Below are positions 8,503-16,686 of a DNA stretch of 64,000 bases, one piece after another; the first letter of the stretch is position 1; every line of letters starts with the position of its first letter. The stretch is from Cellulomonas dongxiuzhuiae (lineage in GTDB: Bacteria > Actinomycetota > Actinomycetes > Actinomycetales > Cellulomonadaceae). Where the stretch lies: contig NZ_CP076023.1 of NCBI RefSeq assembly GCF_018623035.1, forward strand, positions 3,906,001-3,970,000, read 5' to 3'. The translations under genes and the position numbers were made by a program. A model generated the notes under the pieces. That model did not search any database. It was given only the letters and a program-made list of their open reading frames with translations, and was not told where the DNA came from.

Positions 8503-8513
8503 CGCGCCCCCCG

Positions 8514-8669
8514 ATGCCGAAGGGCATCGGTCTCGGCGCCGCAGCGATGAGCGGAAGCGTCTTCGCCCTCGTCCCGTGGGCCGGGCGCCGCACCCGGTTC
8601 GTCGTGGGCGGCGTGGTTGCCCTGGCCTGGATCGCCTACACGACGTGGATGAAACTCGCGCTCACCTGA
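8514..8669 (+). CDS. Possible small single-span membrane protein
   Basis: A 51-codon frame (or 40 codons from the inner ATG at 8547) encoding one hydrophobic helix, FVVGGVVALAWIAYTTW, flanked by arginines and a lysine. There is no good Shine-Dalgarno. The first codons lie in a perfect hairpin, CCGATGCC-GAAG-GGCATCGG (8511-8530), which could hide the start or act as the terminator of a neighbouring transcript. Function unknown. Confidence 0.3.
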   Translation: MPKGIGLGAAAMSGSVFALVPWAGRRTRFVVGGVVALAWIAYTTWMKLALT

Positions 8670-8803
8670 CGGTCCGCACCTCGCGGTCGGTGGGTCTGCC
8701 TGCGAGGCACCCCGGTACGCCGCTCGTCGGTGTCGACGAGCGCGCGCTCCGCAAGATCGGACGACGTCGCGACACATACCCGGAGACGACGAGGAGGCCA
8801 CAG

Positions 8804-8863
8804 ATGAGTCGATCGCTTCACGTCCGCCCGTACCGGGACAGCGGCTGCCCGCGATGCCACTGA
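8804..8863 (+). CDS. Possible 19-residue leader peptide upstream of HAD gene
   Basis: A tiny frame with a good Shine-Dalgarno (GAGGAGG, seven bases before ATG) that encodes 19 residues ending SGCPRCH. The Cys-x-x-Cys-His end recalls cysteine-sensing actinobacterial leader peptides. It lies 66 bases before the HAD hydrolase gene. No downstream attenuator hairpin is obvious, and the HAD gene seems to have its own leaderless promoter. Confidence 0.3.
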   Translation: MSRSLHVRPYRDSGCPRCH

Positions 8864-8917
8864 GCGGGACATGACGGTTCATCTGCGAGGCCATGGGGAG
8901 ACTTCTGGCATGGGTCA

Positions 8918-8923
8918 TACGGT
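8918..8923 (+). promoter_or_regulatory. Leaderless -10 element (TACGGT) for the HAD gene
   Basis: TACGGT lies six bases before the ATG at 8930, and there is no Shine-Dalgarno, which fits a transcript starting at the start codon. Confidence 0.4.
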
Positions 8924-8929
8924 CGTCGC

Positions 8930-9547
8930 ATGATCAAGGTCGTGCTGTTCGACCTGGACGGTGTCGTCCGGCACTTCGACGAGCGTGCCGTCGGCAAGAT
9001 CGAGGCCTCCCACTGCCTCGCGGCGGGATCCATCGCGGCGTTCGCGTTCTCGGAACCTCACCTCACGGAGGTCACCACCGGCCGCATCACCCGAGCGGAG
9101 TGGGTGAGGCGCATCGGCGAGCACGTCCAGAACCACGTCGCCGCTCGCGCGTGGGGCACCACTCCGTCGCACATCGACGACGAGGTGGTGCCGCTGGCGA
9201 CCGAGATCCGTGCGCTCGGCCTGACGACGGCGGTTCTGACCAACGGCACCGACACCGTCCGAGCCGAGCTGCGTGCGCTCGACTTCCCGCCGGGCTTCGG
9301 CACGGTCTTCAACTCCGCCGAGATCGGCTACGCCAAACCGGACCACGCCGCCTTCCACCACGTGCTCGGGGCCCTGGGGCTCCGTGCCCACGAGGTGTTC
9401 TTCATCGACGACACGCCCAGGAACCTCACGGCAGCGGCCGACCTCGGGATCGTCACTCACCGCTTCACGGACGTCCCTCGACTTCGAGCGGCGCTCGTGG
9501 AGGCCGGCATCGTGACGAGCCGGCCCGCAGTCGAGGGTTCACGGTGA
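8930..9547 (+). CDS. HAD-superfamily hydrolase
   Basis: 205 residues of the HAD-IA type. Motif I is VLFDLDGV (catalytic aspartates 8 and 10), motif II is LTNGT, a lysine follows in IGYAKPD, and motif IV is FFIDDTPRN. The cap is the small helical type inserted after motif I. Such enzymes dephosphorylate sugar phosphates or nucleotides or act as haloacid dehalogenases; the cap residues are not diagnostic. Its stop overlaps the GTG of the nucleotidyltransferase gene, so the two probably act as an operon. Confidence 0.88.
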   Translation: MIKVVLFDLDGVVRHFDERAVGKIEASHCLAAGSIAAFAFSEPHLTEVTTGRITRAEWVRRIGEHVQNHVAARAWGTTPSHIDDEVVPLATEIRALGLTTAVLTNGTDTVRAELRALDFPPGFGTVFNSAEIGYAKPDHAAFHHVLGALGLRAHEVFFIDDTPRNLTAAADLGIVTHRFTDVPRLRAALVEAGIVTSRPAVEGSR

Positions 9548-10335
9548 GCGACCCCGTCGAGGGTGTGGCAGCCGACGGCACCATCCGGACGGGCGCGCGC
9601 CGCGACCGCGTGCCGCCCGACTTCGAGGACGTCCTGAGGGATGCCGTCGCGTCCGTCGGCGGGTCCGGCGCGTCCCTGTACCTCTACGGCTCCGTCGCCA
9701 CCGGCACCGCGCGTCCCGGGTCGTCGGACATGGACCTGCTGTCGATCGACCTCGCCGACGCGGGGACCGTCGCGCAGCGTCTCTCGACCCGCTACGCCGA
9801 CAGGTGCCGAGGTGTGGAGGTCGCTGCCGCCGCGAGCGGCGAGCTCGCGGGCGACACCGACGCGGCCTACGGCCTGCAGGTCTTCCTCCGCCACTACTGC
9901 GTCCACCTCGCCGGCCCCGACCCCGCCGCCGCCCTTCCGAGGTATCCCGCTGACGCTCGCGCTGCTCGCGGGCTCAACGGCGACCTCAGTCACCACCTCC
10001 GGCGGTGGCGGCAGAGCGTGAGCTCCGGGACGGAGCACGCGGACCGGCTCGGCGTCCGGGTGGGCCGCAAGACGCTGCTGGCCGTCGCCGGTCTGGTGAG
10101 CGTCCACGACCGCACCTGGACGACGGACCGTTCACTCGCCGTCCGACGGTGGAGCGAGATCGAGCCCGAGCTCTCCGGCCGCCTCGGCTCGCTGCACCGG
10201 TGGGCCCTCGAAGGGCAGGCTCCTTCACGTCAGGAGGTCGAGCACGCGCTCGACTCCGACGGGATCGTGGCGGCCGTCGTGGAACGCTTCAGCAGTCTGA
10301 TCGGGCTGTGGCCGGATGGCGATGCCGGCACGTAG
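9544..10335 (+). CDS. Nucleotidyltransferase-domain protein
   Basis: 263 residues. The N-terminal part has the minimal nucleotidyltransferase motif GSVATGTARPGSSDMDLLSID (Gly-Ser at 49-50, metal-binding DxD at 62-64), as in antibiotic adenylyltransferases and MNT-type proteins. The C-terminal helical part (HHLRRW, LLAVAGLVSVHDRTW) resembles the all-helical domain of aminoglycoside nucleotidyltransferases. It could modify a small molecule or tRNA; the target is not visible. Start GTG at 9544, overlapping the HAD stop (GTGA). Confidence 0.75.
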   Translation: MSDPVEGVAADGTIRTGARRDRVPPDFEDVLRDAVASVGGSGASLYLYGSVATGTARPGSSDMDLLSIDLADAGTVAQRLSTRYADRCRGVEVAAAASGELAGDTDAAYGLQVFLRHYCVHLAGPDPAAALPRYPADARAARGLNGDLSHHLRRWRQSVSSGTEHADRLGVRVGRKTLLAVAGLVSVHDRTWTTDRSLAVRRWSEIEPELSGRLGSLHRWALEGQAPSRQEVEHALDSDGIVAAVVERFSSLIGLWPDGDAGT

Positions 10336-10387
10336 TACGCCCTCGTGCTCCCGGAGCGCGCGGAGCCGACGGCGGCGCGGGCTCATC

Positions 10388-10393
10388 TAGGCT
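10388..10393 (+). promoter_or_regulatory. Leaderless -10 element (TAGGCT) for the TmrB-like gene
   Basis: TAGGCT is followed by exactly six bases and the GTG start at 10400. No Shine-Dalgarno is present. Confidence 0.45.
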
Positions 10394-10399
10394 CCAGAC

Positions 10400-11003
10400 G
10401 TGCTCATCTGGATCAACGGTGCATTCGGCGCAGGGAAGACCCAGACCGCGTTCGAGCTCCGGCGTCGGCTGGTCGACGCGCACGTCGCCGACCCCGAGCT
10501 CCTCGGCTTCGCCCTTCAGCGGACGCTCCCGCCCGCAGCGCGCCACGACTTCCAGGACCTCACCCCGTGGCGTTCGGCCGTCGTCGACATCCTCCAGCAG
10601 GCCGAGGCCGCCCACGCCGGCCCGGTGCTCGTGCCGATGACGATCGTGCGTGACGACTACTTCGACGAGATCGTCGGGGGGGCTGATCTCCCGCGGGGTG
10701 GACGTCCGCCACTACGCCCTCATCGCGAGCCCGGAGATGCTGCTCAAGCGACTGAGCACCCGCATCGCGTTCGTGCGCTCCGGCCTGCGCCGCGAGACGT
10801 GGGCGGTGCAGCAGATCCCGCGCTGCGTCGCCGCACTCGCCCAGGAGCGCTACGCCACGCACGTCCACACCGACCACCGGACGACCGACGAGGTCGTCGA
10901 GTGGATCGCCACCGACGCCGGCCTCACGCTGGACGCGTCGCGGCTGGCACCGTGGAGGTACCAGCTGCGGCGCGCCAAGGTCGGCATCGGCCACATCCGG
11001 TAG
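10400..11003 (+). pseudogene. TmrB-like P-loop kinase, frameshifted at a G run
   Basis: The two parts of one protein lie in different frames. The first 93 codons start with IWINGAFGAGKTQTAFEL (P-loop GAFGAGKT), as in TmrB tunicamycin-resistance and related small-molecule kinases. The second part (from about 10680: LISRGVDVRHYALIASP, then LLKRLSTR and EERYATH-type helices) carries the lid and C-terminus to 11003. The join falls in seven Gs at 10676-10682; six Gs would restore the frame. This is a genuine one-base insertion, a phase-variable tract, or a sequencing error. With the correct frame the protein has about 200 residues. Confidence 0.7.
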
Positions 11004-11044
11004 GCGCGGCGACGTGCACGTGCGTCCGCGATTCCTCTCGACGT

Positions 11045-11554
11045 GATCAGACGCGTCTGCTGACGACGTAGGCGCGGCGAACAGCCTGGGCCGTGCGCTG
11101 TTCTCGCCGGTGTACGCCACACCCCGCCCGGCCGGAGGCCGTGCGAACCACGCACGGTTCACGTTCCTCGACGACCGCGCGCGACTTCTGGATCGACTGG
11201 GAACGCGCCGCCGACGACCCCGTCTCCGAGCTGCGCACCGAGGCCGGCCGTGACCCCTACGACGGGGCCCTGACCGACCTGGTCGGCGAGCTCAGCACGC
11301 AGAGCCCACCGTTCCGTACCCGTTGGGCCGCGCACGACGTCCGCCTGCACCGCACCGGGCGCAAGCACGTCCGCCACCCCGTCGTCGGCGAGCTCCACCT
11401 CGACTTCGAGGTCCTGGACCTGCCCGCCGACCCCGGCCTCAACCTCGTCACCTTCACCTGCCCCGCGGGCTCTCCCGACCAGGACGCCCTCCGGATGCTG
11501 GCCGGCTGGGCAGCGACCACGAGCGAGATCGCGCCCGGCACAGGCCCTGGGTAG
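11045..11554 (+). pseudogene. Remnant of XRE regulator, MmyB-like ligand domain only
   Basis: The C-terminal ligand-binding domain of an MmyB-type regulator is recognisable: RALFSPVYATP, ARFTFLDDRAR, then DFWIDWERAADD, LRTEAGRDPYD, FRTRWAAHDVRLHRTG and VGELHLDFEVLDLP. The helix-turn-helix that should precede it is missing (a stop lies 15 codons upstream of the first recognisable motif). A two-base loss in a GC repeat near 11188 shifts the frame between FLDDRAR and DFWIDW. The gene is 5'-truncated and frameshifted, hence a pseudogene. Confidence 0.65.
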
Positions 11555-11617
11555 CCCGCTGTGACATGGCTGGCTCCTGACCAGGGGCCTACCCGTCCAC
11601 CACGTACCGCACGGTCC

Positions 11618-12277
11618 CTAGGTCGGTGGCACGCCGAGGCCGGCGCGGACCGCGAAGACGACCAGCTGCGAGCGGTCCCGCGCGCCGAGCTTCACGAGCG
11701 CCCGGCCGACGTGCGTGCGGACCGTCGCGGGGCTGAGGAACAGCTCCTGCGCGATCTCGTCGTTCGAGCGTCCCGTCGCCACCCAGCTGACGATCTCCCG
11801 CTCGCGGTCGGTGAGCGTCGCGACGGCGACCGGGTGGCTCGCCGGTGCGACGTGCCGCCCGAAGATCTCGACGACGCGACGGGTCACGGACGGCGACAGC
11901 AGCGCGTGGCCGGCGTGCACCGCTCGGATGGCGTCGACGAGCTCCGCGGGAACCTGCTCCTTGACGAGGAACCCGCCGGCGCCGGCCTGCAGCGCCTCCA
12001 CGATGTACTCGTCGAGCTCGAACGTCGTGATGACGACGACCTCCGTCGCGTCGAGAGCCGTGTCGGACCGGACCGCCCGCAGCACGTCCAGACCGGACAG
12101 CCCGGGCATCCGGACGTCGAGCAGGAGGACGTCGAGACGGCCCGCGCGCGCCAGCTCGAGGGCGGTGCTGCCGTTCGCGGCCTCCCCGACGCAGCAGAGG
12201 TCCGGCTCCCGCTCGACCAGGACCCGCATGGCCATCCTCGCCAGGGCCTCGTCGTCCGCGATGCCGACCCGGATCAC
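11618..12277 (-). CDS. NarL/LuxR-family response regulator
   Basis: 219 residues. Receiver domain: acidic pocket DDEALARM, phosphoacceptor aspartate in LLLDVRMPGLSGLD, VITTFELDEYIVEALQAGAGGFLVK with the conserved Thr and Lys. Output: LuxR-type helix-turn-helix LTDREREIVSWVATGRSNDEIAQELFLSPATVRTHVGR (about residues 150-190). It is coupled to the histidine kinase gene by an ATGA overlap and lies opposite the ABC exporter operon, which is its likely target. Confidence 0.93.
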   Translation of the reverse strand: MIRVGIADDEALARMAMRVLVEREPDLCCVGEAANGSTALELARAGRLDVLLLDVRMPGLSGLDVLRAVRSDTALDATEVVVITTFELDEYIVEALQAGAGGFLVKEQVPAELVDAIRAVHAGHALLSPSVTRRVVEIFGRHVAPASHPVAVATLTDREREIVSWVATGRSNDEIAQELFLSPATVRTHVGRALVKLGARDRSQLVVFAVRAGLGVPPT

Positions 12278-13596
12278 GGCCGGCCCACGGGAGCGCTGCG
12301 CCGCCCGGACTCCCGAGGCACGCGTGCCGTCACGGCAAACCCACCGTCCACGGTGGGCCCTGCGTGCAGCTCACCCCCGAGCTCCTCCACCCGATGCCGC
12401 ATCCCGTGGATGCCGGTGCCGCCCGCGCCCGTACCCGCGCCCGTGCCCGTGCCCGTGCCCGTGCGGCCACCGTCCCTCGGCCGCCCGGACGGCCGGTGCC
12501 CGCCCGGGGCGGGGTTGGCGACCTCGATGACCGTGTCCCGGGCCTCGACCGTGACGCTGACGGTCGCCGGTACCGGCCCGGCGTGCCGCAGCACGTTGGT
12601 GAGCGCCTCCTGCACGACCCTGTGGACGACGGCCGCGACCGCGCCGGCCCCGCCGGGGGTCCCCACGTCCAGGTCCACACGGGGGTCGACGTGCAGGACG
12701 ACGACGGCACCCTCCGTGCGCATGACGTCGACGAGGTCACGAAGCCTCACGCTGAGCGGCCTGATGTCGTCGGCCGGCGGGTGCCGCACGATCGCGCCGT
12801 CCGCGCCGGCGCGCTGCGGCGGCCCGGGCTCCCCGGCCCGGTGGAACGTGCCCAGGGTCGCGCGGAGCTCGGCCAGGCCTGACGTGCTGGCCGTCCGGAT
12901 GGCCTCGAGCGACAGGCGCGCCTGGCCGGGGTCGTCCTCCAGGCAGACCAGGGCAACCCCTGCCTGCATCGCGACGACCGCGAAGCCGTGCCCCGCGACG
13001 TCGTGCACGTCCCGGGCGAGGCGCATCCGCTCCTCGTCGACAGCGGCCGTGATCTGCCGCTCGCGCTCGAGGTCGGCCGCCCGGGAACGCGCCCGACCCA
13101 GCGCACCGAGCGCCCACGGCACGACGACCCACGTCCCGGTCCACGCCGCCACGGCGAGCACGGCGAGCACCACGGCGTCGTCGGCCGCGAGGCGCGGGAG
13201 GACGGCGGCGGCGATCACGGCGCCGGAGGCCGCGCACGCGGCGGACGACCCTGCCAGCGGCACCCGGCGACCCACGCCGTACATCGCCAGCACCACGCCG
13301 GCCTGAGCCGGTCCGTAGGGGTACCCGAGCCACAGGTACGCGGCGAGCGCCGAGGTCGACGTGGCCAGGACAGCCACGGGATACCGGGTCCACCACGCCA
13401 GGCACGCCGTCGACGCGAGAGCGAGCAGCCACCCCAGCGGGTCCATCTCCCGCACGCCGTCCTGGACCGCCGCCACGTGCGGCGTGACGACGACGACCGC
13501 TGCGACCACGACGGCCGCGAGCACCCCCGCGCGCACGGCCCCGCCGGGAGGCGGCCGCCGGCGGTCCCACACCTTCGCGAGGCTGATGGCTCTCAC
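12274..13596 (-). CDS. Two-component sensor histidine kinase (HisKA_3 type)
   Basis: 440 residues, GTG start. About five to six membrane helices occupy residues 20-170 with almost no extracellular domain, so it probably senses the membrane or a transporter. The dimerisation/phosphoacceptor helix is of the HisKA_3 class (MRLARDVHDVAGHGFAVVAMQAG, histidine in DVHD). The ATP-binding domain has VVQEALTNVLRHAG and a G-box interrupted by a Gly/Thr/Ala repeat (GTGTGTGAGTGAGGTGIHG) encoded by a tandem cgggca-type repeat. Pairs with the response regulator downstream, and diverges from an ABC transporter. Confidence 0.92.
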   Translation of the reverse strand: MRAISLAKVWDRRRPPPGGAVRAGVLAAVVVAAVVVVTPHVAAVQDGVREMDPLGWLLALASTACLAWWTRYPVAVLATSTSALAAYLWLGYPYGPAQAGVVLAMYGVGRRVPLAGSSAACAASGAVIAAAVLPRLAADDAVVLAVLAVAAWTGTWVVVPWALGALGRARSRAADLERERQITAAVDEERMRLARDVHDVAGHGFAVVAMQAGVALVCLEDDPGQARLSLEAIRTASTSGLAELRATLGTFHRAGEPGPPQRAGADGAIVRHPPADDIRPLSVRLRDLVDVMRTEGAVVVLHVDPRVDLDVGTPGGAGAVAAVVHRVVQEALTNVLRHAGPVPATVSVTVEARDTVIEVANPAPGGHRPSGRPRDGGRTGTGTGTGAGTGAGGTGIHGMRHRVEELGGELHAGPTVDGGFAVTARVPRESGRRSAPVGRP

Positions 13597-13705
13597 GTTT
13601 CGAGCGTACGAGCGGGCCGCCGCCGTGTCGTCATCGTCTGGACGTACGAGGCACTACGTGGACAGACCGACGACGCGACCACCGAGCGGGCGTCACAGTC
13701 GCACC

Positions 13706-14659
13706 GTGGATGACATCGTCGTGGAAGCGACCGGGCTGACGAAGCGATACGGCTCCCGGACCGCTGTCGACCGTCTCGACCTGCGGGTGCGACGCGGAGA
13801 GGTCTACGGGTTCCTCGGGCCCAACGGTGCCGGGAAGACCACCGCACTGCGGGCCGTTCTCGGCCTGGTCCGGCCCAGCGCGGGCCGGGTCCGGACGCTC
13901 GGGGCGGTGCCCGGCTCGCCCGCGGCCCTGCGCAGGATCGGCATGCTCGTCGAGGCGCCCGCGTTCTACCCCTACCTCTCGGCACGCGGCAACCTCCGGG
14001 CGCTCGGCCGGCTCGCCGGGACCGGGACGTCCCGCATCGACCAGGTGCTCGAGACGGTGGACCTGGCGACGCGCGCCGACGAGCCCGTCCACCGCTACTC
14101 GCTCGGGATGACGCAGCGCCTCGGCGTTGCCGCGGCCCTGCTGAAGGCGCCCGAGCTCGTCATCCTCGACGAGCCCACCAACGGGCTCGACCCCGCGGGT
14201 ATGGCGGACATGCGGCTGCTCATCCGCCGGTTGAGGGACGACGGCATCACGGTGATGCTGTCCAGCCACCTCATGGGCGAGGTCCAGCACGTCTGCGACC
14301 GCCTGGGAGTCGTCCACCACGGCCGGCTGCTCCGTGAAGGCACCGTGGACGAGCTCCGGGGCGCCGTCGCCCTGCGCGTCGGCACCGATCGCCCGGCGGC
14401 CGCCCGGGAGGTCCTCTCCTCCCTGGTCGGGGTCGGCCGGGTCGCGCCCCGCAACGGCGCACTGGAGGTCGCGTGCCGACGCGACTCCGCCCGCGTGCTG
14501 GCGTCGCGGATCGCCGAGGCGATGGTCCGGGCGGGGCTGCCGCTGCACGAGCTGGCCCTCGCTGACCGCACGCTCGAGGACGTCTTCCTCGAGCTCACCG
14601 GCGACCGTGCCGCCGCCCGCACCTCACCCGGCAACCGTCGAGACGGATCGGAACCGTGA
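13706..14659 (+). CDS. ABC transporter ATP-binding protein (DrrA/CcmA type)
   Basis: 317 residues from GTG 13706. Walker A GPNGAGKTT (38-46), signature YSLGMTQ (131-137), Walker B LVILDEP (151-157) and an H-loop in MLSSHLMGEV. The C-terminal extension with RTLEDVFLELTG is typical of subunits that power export of drugs, lantibiotics or lipids (CcmA/DrrA/BcrA). It begins an operon with a DoxX-like protein and an ABC-2 permease and lies opposite the kinase/regulator pair, like Bce/Bcr-type resistance modules. Confidence 0.92.
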   Translation: MDDIVVEATGLTKRYGSRTAVDRLDLRVRRGEVYGFLGPNGAGKTTALRAVLGLVRPSAGRVRTLGAVPGSPAALRRIGMLVEAPAFYPYLSARGNLRALGRLAGTGTSRIDQVLETVDLATRADEPVHRYSLGMTQRLGVAAALLKAPELVILDEPTNGLDPAGMADMRLLIRRLRDDGITVMLSSHLMGEVQHVCDRLGVVHHGRLLREGTVDELRGAVALRVGTDRPAAAREVLSSLVGVGRVAPRNGALEVACRRDSARVLASRIAEAMVRAGLPLHELALADRTLEDVFLELTGDRAAARTSPGNRRDGSEP

Positions 14660-15033
14660 TGGACGTCGTCCTGTGGATCATCGCCGGCGTGCTCGCGGCG
14701 GTGTTCGTCGCCTCCGGGCTCCTGAAGCTCGCCCTGCCCAGAGCCAGGCTCACGGCCTCGGGCATGGCGTGGGCGGAGGACCTGGACGATGGGCAGGTGA
14801 AGGCGATCGGCGCCGCCGAGGTGCTCGGCGGCCTCGGCCTCGTCCTCCCGGCCGCCACCGGGATCGTCCCGGTCCTGACCCCGATCGCCGCTGCGGGCCT
14901 CGCCGTCGTGATGGTGGGCGCCACCCTCACCCACGTGCGCCGTCGGGAGGGCAGGGCCGTGCCGGTCACGCTCGTCCTGCTGGGCCTGACCGTCTTCCTC
15001 GCCGTCATGCGCTTCGGCCCGAGCGCCTCATGA
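14659..15033 (+). CDS. DoxX-like small membrane protein
   Basis: 124 residues (ATG 14659, overlapping the previous stop; a GTG one codon upstream is an alternative). Four hydrophobic segments with the DoxX pattern ASGLLKLALPRA, ...IGAAEVLGGLGLVLPA and ...AAAGLAVVMVGATLTHVRR. DoxX-like proteins are membrane partners of oxidoreductases or transporters. Its position between ATPase and permease, with both junctions overlapping, suggests it acts with the exporter. Direct function unknown. Confidence 0.8.
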   Translation: MDVVLWIIAGVLAAVFVASGLLKLALPRARLTASGMAWAEDLDDGQVKAIGAAEVLGGLGLVLPAATGIVPVLTPIAAAGLAVVMVGATLTHVRRREGRAVPVTLVLLGLTVFLAVMRFGPSAS

Positions 15034-15923
15034 CCGGGGCGGACGTGCGTGCGGCGGCCGTCGGAGCCATCACCCGGGGTACCGGGCCCGTGCCCGTGGA
15101 GCTCGACAAGCTGGTGCGGCGGCCGGCGACCTGGGTGCTCGCGACCGTGTGGATCGTGCTCGGGCTGGTGTTCGGGTACCTCCTGCCCTATCTCAGCTTC
15201 CGCGGCGGCACCTTCGGGCCGGCGACCGGCGGGCCGTCGGCGGAGGCCGTGCTGGCCGAGGCGCTGCCGGCGAGCCTGAGCACCACCGCCGTCCAGGGGT
15301 ACCCGGTGTTCGCCGGTGCGTTGGCCCTGGTCCTGGGCGCGCTGTGCACCGGCAGCGAGTACGGGTGGGACACGATGAAGGTCCTGCTGACCGCTGGACC
15401 GTCCCGGAACGCCGTCGTCGTGGGCAAGCTCGTCGCTCTGTGCGCGGTGCTGGGTGCGCTGGTCGTCGCCTCCTACGCGTTCGACGCAGCAGGCGCGCTG
15501 ACCGTCGCGCTGGTCGAGAGCCGCGCTGCCGGGTGGCCGAGCGCTCAGGACCTGCTCGTGTCCGCCGCTGCGGGCTGGCTCGTGGTGACGATGTGGGCGC
15601 TGGCGGGCGCGTTGCTCGGAGCGCTCACCCGGGGCACCGCCGTCGCCATCGGCCTCGGCCTCGTCTGGTCACTGGCCGTCGAGAACCTGGTCCGCGGCTT
15701 CGCGGGCGTCCTGCCGGCGGCGGACGCCCTGCAGAGGTTCCTCCCTGGGACGAACGCCGGGTCGCTCATCGCCGCCCTGCCCACCGCCGGGCCGGGACCG
15801 GTGGACTCCCCCGGGGTCGTGCCCGTGGTGTCCGGGACGCACGCGCTGATCGTGCTGCTCGCCTACGTCGCCGGCTTCGCCGCCCTCACCCTCACCCTCG
15901 TGCGCACCAGGGACGTCGCATGA
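15030..15923 (+). CDS. ABC-2 type transporter permease
   Basis: 297 residues, ATG 15030 overlapping the DoxX stop (ATGA). About six membrane helices: one at residues 35-55, a large extracellular loop, then a block from residue 90 with the motif GALCTGSEYGWDTMKVLLTAGPSR typical of ABC-2 permeases, and a last helix at the C-terminus (LLAYVAGFAALTLTLV). Forms the channel for the ATPase at 13706. The exported substrate is not predictable; an antimicrobial or cell-envelope-active compound is likely from the kinase context. Confidence 0.88.
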   Translation: MTGADVRAAAVGAITRGTGPVPVELDKLVRRPATWVLATVWIVLGLVFGYLLPYLSFRGGTFGPATGGPSAEAVLAEALPASLSTTAVQGYPVFAGALALVLGALCTGSEYGWDTMKVLLTAGPSRNAVVVGKLVALCAVLGALVVASYAFDAAGALTVALVESRAAGWPSAQDLLVSAAAGWLVVTMWALAGALLGALTRGTAVAIGLGLVWSLAVENLVRGFAGVLPAADALQRFLPGTNAGSLIAALPTAGPGPVDSPGVVPVVSGTHALIVLLAYVAGFAALTLTLVRTRDVA

Positions 15924-15954
15924 CCGTCCCGCCACCACTCCCAGGGAGATGCAG

Positions 15955-16395
15955 ATGACCCCGTCGGCAGAGCACCACCCGCCCCGGCAGCGCACGGGCA
16001 GCCGGGCACGCGCCGTCACCGTGGGCGCGCTCGCAGTCGGAGCTGCGGGCATCGCGGTCCTGTGGGCCGCCGGCGTCGAGTTCCCCGTCGCCGTGCCGCC
16101 CGGCATCGTGATCCTGCTGCTCGGCGCGGTGTTCGTCGCCCTCGCGCGCGCGCCGTGGGCACCCGCGGTCGGATCGGCTCTCGGCCTCTTCGTCACCGTC
16201 GGCTTCCTCGTCAGCCCCACGGGGCTCGACAACCTCACCGGTGGCCACGGGGCCACGATCGCCGCCGGCCAGGCCGTGCAGCTGGTCGGGGTCGTCACGG
16301 CGACCATCGCGGGCGTCATCGGGACCAGGATGGAACGGGCACGCCACCGGGCCGGGGCCGGCCCGGACCCGCGCGGTCAGCCGTCGAGGCGGTAG
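15955..16395 (+). CDS. Small membrane protein, unknown function
   Basis: 146 residues with four hydrophobic segments (residues 20-40, 45-65, 72-90, 105-125) and charged ends. The inner ATG at 15955 was preferred over one at 15949 because AGGGAG is six bases before it. Gene lies 31 bases after the permease and may be the last gene of the exporter operon. About 290 bases without a recognisable gene follow. Confidence 0.6.
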   Translation: MTPSAEHHPPRQRTGSRARAVTVGALAVGAAGIAVLWAAGVEFPVAVPPGIVILLLGAVFVALARAPWAPAVGSALGLFVTVGFLVSPTGLDNLTGGHGATIAAGQAVQLVGVVTATIAGVIGTRMERARHRAGAGPDPRGQPSRR

Positions 16396-16673
16396 CGGAC
16401 CGGGCGGCGACGCAGGGCCGTGCGGCGCGAAGGTGCAGGTACGTATCCCCCGAGATGCGCGACCCCGCGTCCGGGCGTCCACCGCTCCGGCCTGGGCTGA
16501 CCCGATGCCCGAGCAACCAGGACGACGTCCGCGCGTGGAGGAGCTCGCCTGGGAGCCGGGACGCCACCAGCACCGTCTACCTCGCGCGCGCCGGGCTGGT
16601 CCCGCCGGCTCCCGTTCGATGCCGTCCGCGAGAGGTGCACCGGAAAAAGCCTGCCCGAGAGCTGCGTCCCGCC

Positions 16674-16679
16674 TAGCGT
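16674..16679 (+). promoter_or_regulatory. Leaderless -10 element (TAGCGT) for the VOC gene
   Basis: TAGCGT lies seven bases before the ATG at 16687, and no Shine-Dalgarno is present. Confidence 0.4.
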
Positions 16680-16686
16680 ACGAAAC

